A DNA stretch of 64,000 nucleotides from Noviherbaspirillum humi (GTDB lineage: Bacteria; Pseudomonadota; Gammaproteobacteria; Burkholderiales; Burkholderiaceae_D). The position numbers and the translations under genes were made by a program. Numbering within the stretch: position 1 is the stretch's first letter; each line of letters opens with the position of its first letter. This document shows positions 19,026-28,969 of this stretch, one piece after another. Under the pieces are notes generated by a model. The model did no database searches, was not told the DNA's origin, and saw nothing but the letters and a program-made list of their open reading frames with translations. Location: NCBI RefSeq assembly GCF_900188095.1, contig NZ_FZOT01000002.1:620001-684000 (forward strand), in the 5' to 3' direction.

Positions 19026-20215
19026 AAGGATCTGAGCGTAAGTTTTCCTTCGCCAGCTGCCGATATGGCAGGTTCCGCTTTGGAAAAATGCGCGTTCTCC
19101 AGCACGGCCACCACCTCCCCGACCGTGATCTTGTCTACCCAGTCATCGCGGTTTTTCACGGTGATGACCACGCTGTTTGCCTGATCGATCGGCGCCCATT
19201 CCGGGTTCTTCTGACGCATGAGCGCAATCACGGGGACATGTACCGCATTGGCGAGATGCATGACGGCGGTCTCGACGGATACAACCAGACCGCAAAGGCT
19301 CAATATGGCGGGCAGTTGGAAAAAGTTCTCTTCCGCACTGAACAGATGGACATGAGCAAGCGCATGCCGTGCAAACAGCTTCTCGGCCCGTTTCAACTCC
19401 TCCGGTACGACATTCACAATGAAGCCGGTCTTTCGCCAACCGTCCCGATTGCGCAGCGCCTGAATCAGCTCGATCACTCGCTCAAGCGGCCAGCTGCGCT
19501 CGTCGGATTTGGAGAAAGCATTGAGAAATACGGCCTTGCCTGACTCACCGCCGTTGCCATCATTCAAAGAAAAACCCCACGCGGCGAATTGCTGCCGGGC
19601 GTAGTCCAACCATTTTTCCGGAATCTGCACGAAAGGAAAACGCGATGCCGGCGAAATGGCGATACCGAAGAGTTTCAGGAACCAGTCGGCGTAAATATCG
19701 CTGATATGCTGATTACCACCGTCAGCCGTCACATAAGCCGGAATGAACGCATCCAACTTGCGGTAGATGAGATGCTTTGGAAAGTCGTAGGGTCTCACAC
19801 GCTTTTTTTGGCCCACGACAAAACCGCGCCGGCTTATCCTGCGTGCAAGGATCGCGTATTTATGTCTTTCGAGGACGGCTAACGAGACGACGATCGGATA
19901 GTCATGCGACTGGGCTTCTTCGATCGATTGTTTGAATAAAGCCGGACTGTATGTCTGGTTGTAAACTTTCTCGATGTATGGACATTCAGCCAGCCAGTCG
20001 TACAGCGAGTACTTTTTCAAATGCGCCCATTCGGATGCGCGGCGGGTGCGGCGGCGTTCATCCACCCACAGATGAATTTTGATATGCGGGAATGCGTGCG
20101 CGAAAGCCTGGAAGCAATTTTGCAGATAAGTGAAATCGCCCAAGGCAAGATGCGCAATGAACAGGACTTTGTCGGATTTCTCCAGCAAAGCGGGGGGAAT
20201 CAATTGAGTGAACAT
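19022..20215 (-). CDS. family 9 glycosyltransferase, paralogue of the 15652 gene
   Basis: A 397-residue GT9 protein that tracks the 15652-16788 product along its whole length: FIAHLALGDFTYLQNCFQAF at the N-terminus, then SKYSLYDW-type and YSPALF segments, and VVSVETAVMHLANAVHVPV with ALMRQKNPEWAPID near the end. It is presumably a heptosyl or related sugar transferase of the LPS core. A TACAAT on the minus strand at 20242-20247 is a possible -10. It leads the minus-strand operon with the ligase and DUF5672 genes, and codon use is somewhat less GC-rich than in the flanking housekeeping genes. Confidence 0.87.
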   Translation of the reverse strand: MFTQLIPPALLEKSDKVLFIAHLALGDFTYLQNCFQAFAHAFPHIKIHLWVDERRRTRRASEWAHLKKYSLYDWLAECPYIEKVYNQTYSPALFKQSIEEAQSHDYPIVVSLAVLERHKYAILARRISRRGFVVGQKKRVRPYDFPKHLIYRKLDAFIPAYVTADGGNQHISDIYADWFLKLFGIAISPASRFPFVQIPEKWLDYARQQFAAWGFSLNDGNGGESGKAVFLNAFSKSDERSWPLERVIELIQALRNRDGWRKTGFIVNVVPEELKRAEKLFARHALAHVHLFSAEENFFQLPAILSLCGLVVSVETAVMHLANAVHVPVIALMRQKNPEWAPIDQANSVVITVKNRDDWVDKITVGEVVAVLENAHFSKAEPAISAAGEGKLTLRSL

Positions 20216-20479
20216 GAAAGCGTTATTCAGAAGTATCGATCATTGTAACGGCTTCGGAACATGTTCAAAAGACCGCCAATTGCCGCGAAACGTGCATATA
20301 CCGAAACCGAGTTGCGATGTCAGTCCCGGTATCGGAATGCGCGGCAAAGACTAAGGCAGCGCTACGCCAGGATGGCCGTTGGCCGGATCGCGCCCGAAAA
20401 AGCATGCCGATGGGGCAGTTTGGCGCAGTGAGCCGCGCCCAGGCAAGGAAAGTGAATCGCCTCCCGTCCGAATCCTCCG

Positions 20480-23400
20480 TCAGTAATCGAACCCGACGTT
20501 CTTTTGATCCAGCCACTGTGACAGCTTGGCGAGCAGGCTGTCGTCGGCGCGCACCCGCCAGTCGTCGGACAGGCGCAGTTCGCCCAGCGCGCCGTTCTTG
20601 GTGTACTGCAGCACCACCGGGCAGGCCGAGGGCGCCAGGTGCGGCTCGATCAGTTCCCGCAGCTTGCGGGCATCGGCCTGGCCGTTCATCGACAGGCGCA
20701 AGGCCTTGGCATAGGCGGCCCGGGCACTGGCGATGTCCATCACCTTCTCGGCGGAGATGCGCAGGCCGCCGGAGAAGCGATCCTCCGATACCTTGCCCTG
20801 CACCGCCAGGAATTCGTCTTCCTTGAAGAGCGCCCGGTTCGGCTCGTAGAGCTCGTTGAACACCGTCACGTCCACCGTGGCGCTGGAATCGTCCAGCGTG
20901 ACGATCACCATCTTGCCGCGCTGGGTCATCTGGGTGCGCACCGCCGTGATCACGCCGGCGATCGTGCGCTGCTCGCGCGACGGCTCCAGCTTGGCCAGCG
21001 GCGTGCGGGCGAAGCGGCGCGCTTCCGGCGCGTAGGCATGGAACAGATGGCCGGAGAGATAGAAGCCGAGCGCCGCCTTTTCCTCGGTCAGCTTCTGCTT
21101 GTCGCTCCAGGGCGCGGTCTTCACATACTCCGGCGGGCCGCTCATGAGTTCGTCGTCGCCGCCGAACAGGCTGACCTGGTTGGCGGAGGCTTCGGCCTGC
21201 TCGGCGCTTTCCATCGCCAGGCCGACCGAGGCGATCAGCGTGGCGCGGTCGACGCCGAAGCAGTCGAAGGCGCCGGCGCGGATCAGCGCCTCGATGGTGC
21301 GGCGGTTGATCTGGCGCTTGTCGACGCGCTTGACGAAGTCGAACAGGCTGGTGAACGGCGCTTCGCGGCGGGCGGCGATGATCGCTTCCACCGCGCCCTG
21401 ACCGGTGCCTTTCACCGCGCCCAGGCCGTAGCGGACCTGGGTCGCGCGCTTGCCCGGCTCGCCCACCGGCTTGAAGCGGTAGTCGGACTGGTTGATGTGG
21501 GGCGGCAGCAGCTCCAGGCCGCAGACATCGATCGCATCTTCCACCAGGATCTTGATCTTGTCGGTGTCATCCATGGCCAGCGACAAGTTGGCGGCCATGA
21601 AGGCGGCGGGATGGTGCGCCTTGAGGTAGGCGGTGTAATAGGACAGCAGCGCGTAGGCGGCGGCGTGCGACTTGTTGAAGCCGTAGCCGGCGAACTTCTC
21701 CATCAGGTCGAAGATCTCGTCCGCCTTTTCCTGCGACAGGCCGTTCCTGGCGGCGCCCTCGCGGAAGATCAGGCGGTGCTCCGCCATCTCCTCCGGCTTC
21801 TTCTTGCCCATCGCGCGCCGCAGCAGGTCGGCGCCGCCGAGCGAGTAGCCGCCGATCACCTGCGCCATCTGCATCACCTGCTCCTGGTAGACCATGATGC
21901 CGTAGGTCTCGGACAGGATGCCCTCGGTGCGGGGATCGGGATAGTCGAACTTCTCGCCGTGCTTGCGGCGGCAGAAGTCGGGGATCAGGTCCATCGGGCC
22001 CGGGCGGTACAGCGCCACCAGCGCGATGATGTCCTCGAAGCGGTCCGGACGGGCGTCCTTCAGCATGCCCTGCATGCCGCGGCTTTCAAGCTGGAACACG
22101 GCGACTGTCCTGGCCTTGGTCAGCAGCTCGTAGGAAGCGCGGTCGTCGAGCGGCAGCTTGTCCAGCTCGAAGTCCTGCAGCGCTGGGTCGAGGCGCTTGA
22201 TGTAGCGCACCGCGCGGTCGAGGATGGTGAGGGTGGTCAGGCCTAGGAAGTCGAACTTCACCAGGCCGACCGCCTCCACGTCGTCCTTGTCGTACTGCGA
22301 CACCACGCCGGCATCGCCGCCCTGGGTGTAGAGCGGGCAGAAATCGGTCAGCTTGCCCGGCGCGATCAGCACCCCGCCGGCATGCATGCCGACGCTGCGG
22401 GTGATGCCTTCCACCTGCTGCGCCAGGTCGAGCAGCTGCTTGACCTCCTCCTCCTTTTCCATGCGCTCGGCCAGCAGCGGCTCTTCCTTGAGCGCGTCGG
22501 CGATCGTCACCAGCTTGCCCGGCTTGAACGGGATCAGCTTGGACAGGCCGTCGCAGAAGGTATAGCTGAAGTCGAGCACGCGGCCGACGTCGCGCACCGC
22601 GCCCTTGGCCGCCATGGTGCCGAACGTGGCGATCTGCGACACCGCCTCCTTGCCGTAGCGCTCCTTCACATACTGGATGACGCGGTCGCGGCCTTCCTGG
22701 CAGAAGTCGATGTCGAAGTCGGGCATGGAGACCCGCTCCGGGTTCAGGAAGCGCTCGAACAGCAGGTTGTACTCGAGCGGATCGAGGTCGGTGATCTTCA
22801 GCGCGTAGGCCACCAGCGAGCCGGCGCCGGAGCCCCGTCCCGGGCCGACCGGCACGTCGTTGTTCTTGGCCCACTGGATGAAGTCGGCCACGATCAGGAA
22901 GTAGCCGGGGAAGCCCATCTTGATGATGGTGTCCGTCTCGAACTTCAGGCGCGCCTCGTAGCGGGGGCGCTCGGCGTTGCGTTTGGCCTCGTCCGGATAC
23001 AGCTTGTGCAGCCGCTCCTCCAGTCCGTGCTGCGACTGCATCACCAGGAACTGGTCGATGGTCACGCCTTCCGGCGTCGGGAAATTCGGCAGCTTGGGCT
23101 TGCCGAGTTCCAGCGTCAGGTTGCAGCGCTTGGCGATCTCGATGGTGTTCTGCATGGCGCCGGGAATGTCGGCGAACAGCGCCGCCATCTCTTCCTGGCT
23201 CTTGAAGTACTGCTCATCGTTGAAGCGCTTCACGCGGCGCGGATTGGCCAGGATCTCGCCCTCGGCGATGCAGGTGCGGGCCTCGTGGGCGGTGAACTCC
23301 TCCGGCTTCAGGAACTGCACCGGATGGGTGGCCACCACCGGCAGCTCGAGCCTGGCGGCCAGTGCCAGCGCCTGGCGCACATGGTTGTCCATGTTGGGCT

Positions 23401-23926
23401 GGCCGGCGCGCTGGATCTCGATGTAGTAGCTGTTCGGGAACAGCCGCGCCCAGCGCTGCGCATGCTTCTCCGCCGCTGCCGGGTTGCCGTTGTCGATGCA
23501 CATGCCGACGTCGCCGTGGTGGGCGCCGGACAGCGCGATCAGGCCGCTGGCGGCGCCATTCTCCAGCCATTCGGCGCGAATCTCGGCGCGGCCGCGATGC
23601 AGGTTGGTGAGCCAGGCGCGGGTCAGGAGTTCGCACAGCTGCAGATAGCCGGTGCGGTTCTTCACCAGCAGCAGCAGGCGCGAGGGCTTGTCGCGGTCGT
23701 CGTCATTGGTGATCCAGGCATCGCAGCCGCAGATCGGCTTGATGCCCTTGCCGCGCGCCGCCTTGTAGAACTTCACCATGCCGAACAGGTTGGCGAGGTC
23801 GGTCACCGCCAGGGCCGGCTGGCGGTCGTCGGCGGCAGCCTTCACCGCATCGTCGATGCGGACCAGGCCATCGACGATGGAGTATTCGGAGTGCAGGCGG
23901 AGGTGGATGAATTGCGGCGCGGTCAT
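20480..23926 (-). CDS. dnaE: DNA polymerase III subunit alpha
   Basis: The 1148-residue replicative polymerase catalytic subunit. An N-terminal PHP domain (FIHLRLHSEYSIVDG) is followed by the C-family polymerase core with PGRGSGAGSLVAYAL and the catalytic PDFDIDFCQEGRDRVI, the fingers, then an OB-fold (RTIAGVITAVRTQMTQRGKM) and the tau-binding C-terminus. Length is normal for beta-proteobacterial DnaE1. It is transcribed alone; the 264 bp downstream of its stop hold no gene or terminator that I can support. Confidence 0.98.
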   Translation of the reverse strand: MTAPQFIHLRLHSEYSIVDGLVRIDDAVKAAADDRQPALAVTDLANLFGMVKFYKAARGKGIKPICGCDAWITNDDDRDKPSRLLLLVKNRTGYLQLCELLTRAWLTNLHRGRAEIRAEWLENGAASGLIALSGAHHGDVGMCIDNGNPAAAEKHAQRWARLFPNSYYIEIQRAGQPNMDNHVRQALALAARLELPVVATHPVQFLKPEEFTAHEARTCIAEGEILANPRRVKRFNDEQYFKSQEEMAALFADIPGAMQNTIEIAKRCNLTLELGKPKLPNFPTPEGVTIDQFLVMQSQHGLEERLHKLYPDEAKRNAERPRYEARLKFETDTIIKMGFPGYFLIVADFIQWAKNNDVPVGPGRGSGAGSLVAYALKITDLDPLEYNLLFERFLNPERVSMPDFDIDFCQEGRDRVIQYVKERYGKEAVSQIATFGTMAAKGAVRDVGRVLDFSYTFCDGLSKLIPFKPGKLVTIADALKEEPLLAERMEKEEEVKQLLDLAQQVEGITRSVGMHAGGVLIAPGKLTDFCPLYTQGGDAGVVSQYDKDDVEAVGLVKFDFLGLTTLTILDRAVRYIKRLDPALQDFELDKLPLDDRASYELLTKARTVAVFQLESRGMQGMLKDARPDRFEDIIALVALYRPGPMDLIPDFCRRKHGEKFDYPDPRTEGILSETYGIMVYQEQVMQMAQVIGGYSLGGADLLRRAMGKKKPEEMAEHRLIFREGAARNGLSQEKADEIFDLMEKFAGYGFNKSHAAAYALLSYYTAYLKAHHPAAFMAANLSLAMDDTDKIKILVEDAIDVCGLELLPPHINQSDYRFKPVGEPGKRATQVRYGLGAVKGTGQGAVEAIIAARREAPFTSLFDFVKRVDKRQINRRTIEALIRAGAFDCFGVDRATLIASVGLAMESAEQAEASANQVSLFGGDDELMSGPPEYVKTAPWSDKQKLTEEKAALGFYLSGHLFHAYAPEARRFARTPLAKLEPSREQRTIAGVITAVRTQMTQRGKMVIVTLDDSSATVDVTVFNELYEPNRALFKEDEFLAVQGKVSEDRFSGGLRISAEKVMDIASARAAYAKALRLSMNGQADARKLRELIEPHLAPSACPVVLQYTKNGALGELRLSDDWRVRADDSLLAKLSQWLDQKNVGFDY

Positions 23927-24040
23927 CTCGCCATTTTACCGCGCCGGACCCGTTCTGCCGTGCAACAGCGCAAGCAAAATTCACTGTTTTCAAAACGGCA
24001 AAATACCCCTCGAAAAAATGTGGGTTTTTACCCCGCCGTT

Positions 24041-24046
24041 TATAAT
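24041..24046 (+). promoter_or_regulatory. candidate -10 element upstream of trhO
   Basis: A perfect TATAAT on the plus strand, without a clear -35. It lies 20 bp before the MITE-like element and about 390 bp before the trhO start, so if it serves trhO the transcript would contain the element in its leader. Confidence 0.35.
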
Positions 24047-24065
24047 GGCGGCCAATCAAAGACTT

Positions 24066-24334
24066 GGAGCCTGTTCAGTATCTTTGTGACATGTTCGCAG
24101 CTACGCGAACCGGTCGAATGCTAGGCGCGGCGACGCGACGTAGCGGGGCTACGGCAAGGAGCCGCAACGACGCAGGCGGCCGGTTCCCGTGGCTGCCCGA
24201 AGGGTTCAAGCAGGAAGGGCGCATTGCGGCGTTGCGGCGCTTGCGCAGGGGTCCACCCTGAGCGGCGCGCCGCGCCTTGCACTGCATACCTTCCTGCTTG
24301 AACGCACATGCCACAAAGATACTGAACAGGCTCC
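24066..24334. mobile_element. MITE-like element with 23-bp terminal inverted repeats
   Basis: The left end (24066-24088, ggagcctgttcagtatcttt plus gtg) is an exact reverse complement of the right end (24312-24334), and the match continues imperfectly for several more bases. Between them are 223 bp with no coding potential that I trust. A second inverted pair inside (24204-24218 and 24289-24303, gttcaagcaggaagg) would fold the right half into a long hairpin. The ends look like those of an insertion sequence, but there is no transposase, so this is a non-autonomous miniature element. No clear target-site duplication is visible at either flank. Confidence 0.8.
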
Positions 24335-24437
24335 TATCCTCATTCCCTTGCACGCGCTCAAGTCCGGCGCCCGGACCGCCCCATGGCGAACCCGGGCTCC
24401 GCATCAGCGCTCATGCATTTTTGATATCGACAACGTC

Positions 24438-25322
24438 ATGCAGTCCGCCAACCAGTACGTCAACATCTCCGCCTACAAATTCATCACCTTCGACGACACC
24501 GTTGAAAAGCGCCCGGAATTCCTGGCGCGATGCCAGGAACTCAATCTGAAGGGCACCATTCTGCTCAGCCCGGAAGGCATCAACCTGTTTCTCGCCGGTC
24601 TGCGCCACGAGATCGACGCCTTCCTCGCCTGGCTGCGCAGCGACGCCCGCTTCGCCGACCTGGAGCCGAAGGAAAGCTTCTCCGACCGCCAGCCGTTCAC
24701 CCGCATGCTGGTCAAGCTCAAGCGCGAGATCATCACCATGAAGCACCCGCTGATCCAGCCGGAAAAGGGCCGCGCGCCGGCGGTCGACGCGAAGACCCTG
24801 AAGCGCTGGCTGGACCAGGGCCACGACGACCAGGGCAAGCCGGTGGTGATGGTGGATACCCGCAACGATTTCGAGGTCGACGTCGGCACCTTCGACCAGA
24901 CCGTCGATTACCGCATCGAGAAGTTCAGCGAGTTTCCGGACGTGATCGAGAAGCACCGGGAGGAATTCGCCGGCAAGACGGTGGTGACCTTCTGCACCGG
25001 CGGCATCCGCTGCGAGAAGGCGGCGATCTACATGCAGAACGTCGGCTACGACAGCGTGTATCAGCTCGAAGGCGGCATCCTGAAGTACTTCGAGGAAGTG
25101 GGCGGCGCCCACTACCACGGCGACTGCTTCGTCTTCGACTACCGCACCGCCCTCAATCCGAAGCTGGAGCCGACCGCTACCGTGCAGTGCTTCGCCTGCC
25201 GCGCCGTGGTGACGCCGCGCGAGCAGCTCTCGCCGTATTACATTCCCGCCTTCTCCTGCCCGCATTGCAAGAAGGCGATGCGCGAGGACACCGGCATCCC
25301 GCGTTCGCAGGAAGCGGCTTAA
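24438..25322 (+). CDS. trhO: tRNA uridine-5-oxyacetic-acid pathway hydroxylase, rhodanese family (YceA)
   Basis: A 294-residue protein of the TrhO/YceA family that hydroxylates U34 of tRNA to 5-hydroxyuridine using oxygen. An N-terminal acylphosphatase-like domain ([16 protein letters not shown]) precedes a rhodanese domain with [14 protein letters not shown], which carries the active-site Cys; a C-terminal CFACR...CPHC cluster may bind metal. The start at 24438 gives the family N-terminus ([15 protein letters not shown]). Its stop overlaps the convergent DsbA-like gene by four bases. Confidence 0.93.
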   Translation: MQSANQYVNISAYKFITFDDTVEKRPEFLARCQELNLKGTILLSPEGINLFLAGLRHEIDAFLAWLRSDARFADLEPKESFSDRQPFTRMLVKLKREIITMKHPLIQPEKGRAPAVDAKTLKRWLDQGHDDQGKPVVMVDTRNDFEVDVGTFDQTVDYRIEKFSEFPDVIEKHREEFAGKTVVTFCTGGIRCEKAAIYMQNVGYDSVYQLEGGILKYFEEVGGAHYHGDCFVFDYRTALNPKLEPTATVQCFACRAVVTPREQLSPYYIPAFSCPHCKKAMREDTGIPRSQEAA

Positions 25323-25963
25323 CGCCCCTGCGTCCGCACATGGGCCAGGGCGGCGCGCAGCTGCGCTTCCGGCACCGCGCCGCGCAGCGCCACCGATTGC
25401 TCCCATGGCGCGCCGGCGGGCCGCATCAGCATGATGGGCACGCCGGTGATGCCGAAGTCGTGCGCCATGCGTTCATCGTCCAGCACCTGCTGCAGGTGCG
25501 TGCCCTTCTCCAGCGCATCGCGCAGGCCGGCCTCCTCCACGCCGGCCTCCTTACCCAGCTCCAGCAAGACTTCCAGCCGGCCGATGTCCCGGCCCTGCTC
25601 GAAGAAGCCGCGGAACAGCGCTTCATGCATGGCGTCGAATCGGCCTTGTTCGCGCGCATGGGCCACCGCCTGGAAGGCGAGCCGGCTGCGCGGCTGCACC
25701 GGCGGCAGCTTCAGCGCCAGGCCGCGCTCCTCCGCCATCGGGTAAACCGAACGCGCCCACGTCGTGCGCAGGTACTCGCCATGGGGGTCGAGCGTGGGCT
25801 TCGGCTCCGGCCGCAGTTCAAAGGCATGCCAGACGATTTCCAGCGCGCTGCCCTCCTCCCGCTGCAGCCGGTTCAGCGCCGGCAATTCCAGGTAGCAGAA
25901 GGGACAGACATAGTCGCTCCAGACGTCGATGCGGATGGCTGCGGATGAAGAAGGCGTCGGCAT
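25319..25963 (-). CDS. DsbA-family oxidoreductase (FrnE/HCCA isomerase-like)
   Basis: A 214-residue thioredoxin-fold protein with the active-site CPFC in [19 protein letters not shown], and cis-Pro region [11 protein letters not shown]. It has no signal peptide, so it acts in the cytosol, as do FrnE-like proteins and 2-hydroxychromene-2-carboxylate isomerases. It is the third gene of a minus-strand operon with a racemase and a D-cysteine desulfhydrase-like enzyme (20 bp gap to the latter), suggesting a thiol or sulfur amino-acid context. The substrate is not known. Confidence 0.9.
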   Translation of the reverse strand: MPTPSSSAAIRIDVWSDYVCPFCYLELPALNRLQREEGSALEIVWHAFELRPEPKPTLDPHGEYLRTTWARSVYPMAEERGLALKLPPVQPRSRLAFQAVAHAREQGRFDAMHEALFRGFFEQGRDIGRLEVLLELGKEAGVEEAGLRDALEKGTHLQQVLDDERMAHDFGITGVPIMLMRPAGAPWEQSVALRGAVPEAQLRAALAHVRTQGR

Positions 25964-25983
25964 GATCGGTCCCGGAAAGAAGT

Positions 25984-26982
25984 TCAGGCAAAGGTATTGC
26001 GATAGCCGAACAGGCCGACCGAGCCGCCGGTATGCACGAACACCACGTTGTCATTCTTGCCGAAATGGCCTTGCTGGATCAGGCCGATCAGGCCGGCCAT
26101 GCCCTTGCCGGAGTACACCGGATCGAGCAGGATGCCCTCCAGTCGGGCGGTGAGCCGGATCGCCTCCACCATCTCCGGCGTCGGCAGGCCGTAGCCGGCG
26201 CCGACATAGTCGCTGTTGGCGGCCACCGTCTCGCGCGGGATCTCATGCGTCATGCCGAGATGCTTCGCGGTCGCCTGCACCAGGCGGTAGACGTTCTCCT
26301 CCTGCGCCTGCTTCGGCGCGCGCACGCTGATGCCCATTACCGGGATGCGGCTGTTGCTCGCCTGCAGACCGGTGACGAGGCCGGCCTGGGTGCCGGTGCT
26401 GCCGGTCGCATGCACAACATGGTCGATGCGCAGGCCCATGTCGAAGGACTGGCCGAGCATTTCCTGGGCGCAGACCACGTAGCCGAGCGCGCCGATGGCA
26501 TTCGAGCCGCCGCCCGGGATTACATAGGGCTTGCGGCCGGCGGCGCGCAGTTCCTGGGCGAAGTCTTCCATCGCCTTCTGCATGTCGGTGCCGGCCGGCA
26601 GGCGGGATACGATCTCGGCGCCGAGCAGATTGTCCAGCATGACGTTGCCCGACTGCTCGTAATCCTCGCCGAAGTCCGACACCCTTTTCTCCAGCAGCAG
26701 CTTGCAGTCCAATCCATGCTTGGCCGCCGCCGCCGCGGTCTGGCGCGCGTGGTTGGACTGGGTCGCGCCCTGGGTGATGACGACGTCGGCGCCCTGCTGC
26801 AGCGCGTCCGCGATGAGGAATTCCAGCTTGCGCGTCTTGTTGCCGCCGCTGGCGAGGCCGGTGCAATCGTCCCGCTTGATGTAAAGCGTGGGACCGCCGA
26901 GATGCGCAGAGAGGCGCGGCATCGGTTCGAGCGGCGTCGGCCCGTGGACCAGCCTGACGCGGGGGAAGCGGGAAAGATGCAT
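25984..26982 (-). CDS. D-cysteine desulfhydrase / ACC deaminase-like PLP enzyme
   Basis: A 332-residue PLP-dependent enzyme of the tryptophan synthase beta-like fold. The Schiff-base Lys is in [13 protein letters not shown] and the following [17 protein letters not shown] is the cofactor/substrate loop. It matches D-cysteine desulfhydrase (DcyD), which releases pyruvate, ammonia and sulfide; 1-aminocyclopropane-1-carboxylate deaminases are close relatives and cannot be excluded. A strong AAGGAG lies 7 bases before the ATG at 26982. It is between a racemase and a DsbA-like gene. Confidence 0.9.
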   Translation of the reverse strand: MHLSRFPRVRLVHGPTPLEPMPRLSAHLGGPTLYIKRDDCTGLASGGNKTRKLEFLIADALQQGADVVITQGATQSNHARQTAAAAAKHGLDCKLLLEKRVSDFGEDYEQSGNVMLDNLLGAEIVSRLPAGTDMQKAMEDFAQELRAAGRKPYVIPGGGSNAIGALGYVVCAQEMLGQSFDMGLRIDHVVHATGSTGTQAGLVTGLQASNSRIPVMGISVRAPKQAQEENVYRLVQATAKHLGMTHEIPRETVAANSDYVGAGYGLPTPEMVEAIRLTARLEGILLDPVYSGKGMAGLIGLIQQGHFGKNDNVVFVHTGGSVGLFGYRNTFA

Positions 26983-27034
26983 GACAGTCTCCTTGGAAGC
27001 GTGTTGGAAAGTGAAAAATGGGCAGGCCGACCCG

Positions 27035-27763
27035 TCAGGCCGGCACCGCGGAGATGGGCGGGAAGCCTTGCCGTGTCCAGTTCACCGCGGCGCGCGCCAG
27101 CGCCCGGGTCGGATCGACGCTGTCGGCCAGCAGCGGCGAGGCGATCGCATCCAGCGCCACCGGCAATTCGGTGCAGGCCAGGATGCTGCTGCCGGCGCCG
27201 CGTTCGCGCAGCAGCCGCAATGCCTGCTCCAGCAAGGGACCGGCCTCGGCCGCGCGGTTTTCCTTCACCAGGCGGATCGCCGGCAGCACCAGTTCGGCGC
27301 GCTCCTGCGGCGTGTTGAGGATGAAATCGATGTCCTGCAGCGCCAGACGCTGCTGGTAGACCTCGGCTGCCAGCGTCGCTTCGGTGCCGAGCAGGCCGAC
27401 CGGCGCATTCAGCAGATGCCGCCGTGCCAGTTCCTCGCCGGCCGCATCGACGATGTGCAGCAGCGGCAGGATGCCGGCGTCGGCCATGTCGTCGAACCAG
27501 TGATGCGCGGTATTGCAGGCGATCACCGCGCCGCCGGCGCCGGCGCGCTGCAGGCGCCGCAAGCCCTCGAGCAGCTGCGGCAGCGGCGACACGCCGTTCT
27601 CCATGACGGCGGCCACGCGGCAGGGAATCTGAGGCACGCTGTCCACGATCATCGGCACATTGTCCTGGTCCGTTCGCGCGCCGGTTTCCTCGATCACCTT
27701 GCGCATGAAATCCACCGTGGCCAGCGGGCCCATGCCGCCGAGCACGCCGAGTATGCTGGGCAT
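27035..27763 (-). CDS. aspartate/glutamate racemase family protein
   Basis: A 242-residue Asp/Glu racemase. Both catalytic cysteines are visible, in ACNTAHHWF and in [10 protein letters not shown], and the N-terminus [19 protein letters not shown] is standard. The enzyme interconverts L and D amino acids, probably aspartate. The frame is open to an ATG at 27790, but the ATG at 27763 has AGGAG seven bases upstream and fits the family. It leads the operon with the D-cysteine desulfhydrase-like gene, so D-amino-acid handling is the likely theme. Confidence 0.93.
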   Translation of the reverse strand: MPSILGVLGGMGPLATVDFMRKVIEETGARTDQDNVPMIVDSVPQIPCRVAAVMENGVSPLPQLLEGLRRLQRAGAGGAVIACNTAHHWFDDMADAGILPLLHIVDAAGEELARRHLLNAPVGLLGTEATLAAEVYQQRLALQDIDFILNTPQERAELVLPAIRLVKENRAAEAGPLLEQALRLLRERGAGSSILACTELPVALDAIASPLLADSVDPTRALARAAVNWTRQGFPPISAVPA

Positions 27764-27841
27764 CCCACGCTCCTGTAGGCAAAAAGGCATCTTAGCCTAG
27801 TTCGCCGGATGACGACTTGCGCCGGCTGCTGATTCCGGAAA

Positions 27842-27870
27842 CAAAAAAGCCAGGCATGCGGCCTGGCTTT
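27842..27870 (-). terminator. rho-independent terminator after the beta-barrel gene
   Basis: On the minus strand an 8-bp stem (AGCCAGGC/GCCTGGCT) is followed by TTTTTTGT. It lies 22 bp after the stop of the gene at 27892-28566. Confidence 0.9.
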
Positions 27871-27891
27871 CATCGACACGGGAAGCACCGG

Positions 27892-28566
27892 TCAGAAGCG
27901 ATAGGAAACGCCGACGCGCACCACCGGGTAGAAGCGGAAATTGCGCAGCTTGTCGTTCAGCGACGCTTCTTCCGCGCGCACGCTGCTGGCAAGCGCATCG
28001 CAGGATGCCTGGCCGAAGGTGGCGGCATTGCAGTTGGAACTCAGATGGGCGGTGGGTGAGCCCTGGAACAGCACGCCGAGATCGGAAGTGAAGCCCCAGC
28101 CCTTGTCCTTGGCGGCGGCATTGCCCCAGCCGATGCCGAGGTAGGGCGACATCTTGCGGAAGTCGACGTTGCCGTTCAAGGTGCCGACCTGGGCGGCGGT
28201 ATAGGTGGTGCCATTCAGGGTGAAGCTGCCGCTGGCGTTGGGTCGGCCGACCGCATCGATCTTGTTGTTGTTGTAGACCAGGCCGGCGCTGATGCGGAAG
28301 GCGCCCGCCATCGGATGGAAATCGAGCAGCGCGTCGAAGGTTTGCAGCTTGAGCTTGAAGTCGTAGTTGACGTTGGAGGTGCTGCCGTCGAACGAGTAGT
28401 TCAGCGCGTTCACGCCGAAACGGGCGTTCAGGTTCTCCTGCAGCGGCACGCTCAGGTGCGCGCCGAGGCCGGTGGTGCCGAGCTCGGCGCTGAGGCCGAC
28501 GGCCTGAGCGCTGCCGGCGGCGAGCAATGCCAGCGACAGGGCCAGCGCGGAAGTCATCACTTTCAT
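27892..28566 (-). CDS. outer-membrane beta-barrel protein
   Basis: A 224-residue exported protein. A signal peptide (MKVMTSALALSLALLAAGSAQA) is followed by alternating amphipathic strands and a C-terminal Phe (VVRVGVSYRF), the outer-membrane barrel signature recognised by BamA. About eight strands can be counted. It shares features with OmpW-like and OmpA-like small barrels but I cannot assign a known porin. Two Cys in the third loop (SSNCNAATFGQASCDA) may form a disulfide. It is followed by a strong terminator and is transcribed alone. Confidence 0.8.
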   Translation of the reverse strand: MKVMTSALALSLALLAAGSAQAVGLSAELGTTGLGAHLSVPLQENLNARFGVNALNYSFDGSTSNVNYDFKLKLQTFDALLDFHPMAGAFRISAGLVYNNNKIDAVGRPNASGSFTLNGTTYTAAQVGTLNGNVDFRKMSPYLGIGWGNAAAKDKGWGFTSDLGVLFQGSPTAHLSSNCNAATFGQASCDALASSVRAEEASLNDKLRNFRFYPVVRVGVSYRF

Positions 28567-28969
28567 TTGTTCTCTCTCGGGTTGGGGCGCCGCATGCGCA
28601 TGATGCGGTCGCCGGCGATCGTTGCCGCCGCAGAGATGCTAGTGGAGAACCAAGCGCAAAGGCAACGCGGCAGATGGAAGAGCGCCCGGGTGGCGAGAAT
28701 CGCGTTGCTCATCCACAACATTGCTTAACAAAGCGGCAGCTGCTTGCTGCAGGAGGCCGGCCATCACCGTAAAAAATAGGGAGGCGGAAATGCAAGATGG
28801 GGAAGCCGGCTGGTCCCCGTCCCGAACCCTTGACACCGAGGCACCGCAAGCAGGAAGGCTTATAAAAAATAAAAAGGGGCCAGGCTATTCACCCGACCCC
28901 CGTGACGCACCCCAACCGGGGTAAGCGGACCGGCATGGAAGCCACGCCGGCGCGCTTGCAGAGGAAGCC
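28567..28969. other. intergenic region, no gene seen
   Basis: About 400 bp upstream of the barrel gene and downstream of the TbpB-like gene. Apart from the terminator at 28863-28900 I see no supported feature; a 65-codon frame at 28639-28836 has no family features. Confidence 0.5.
28863..28900 (-). terminator. rho-independent terminator after the TbpB-like gene
   Basis: On the minus strand GGGGTCGGG pairs with CCTGGCCCC (nine pairs, two of them G-U) across a short loop and is followed by TTTTTATTTTTT. It lies about 70 bp after the stop of the gene at 28970-30433. Confidence 0.85.
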
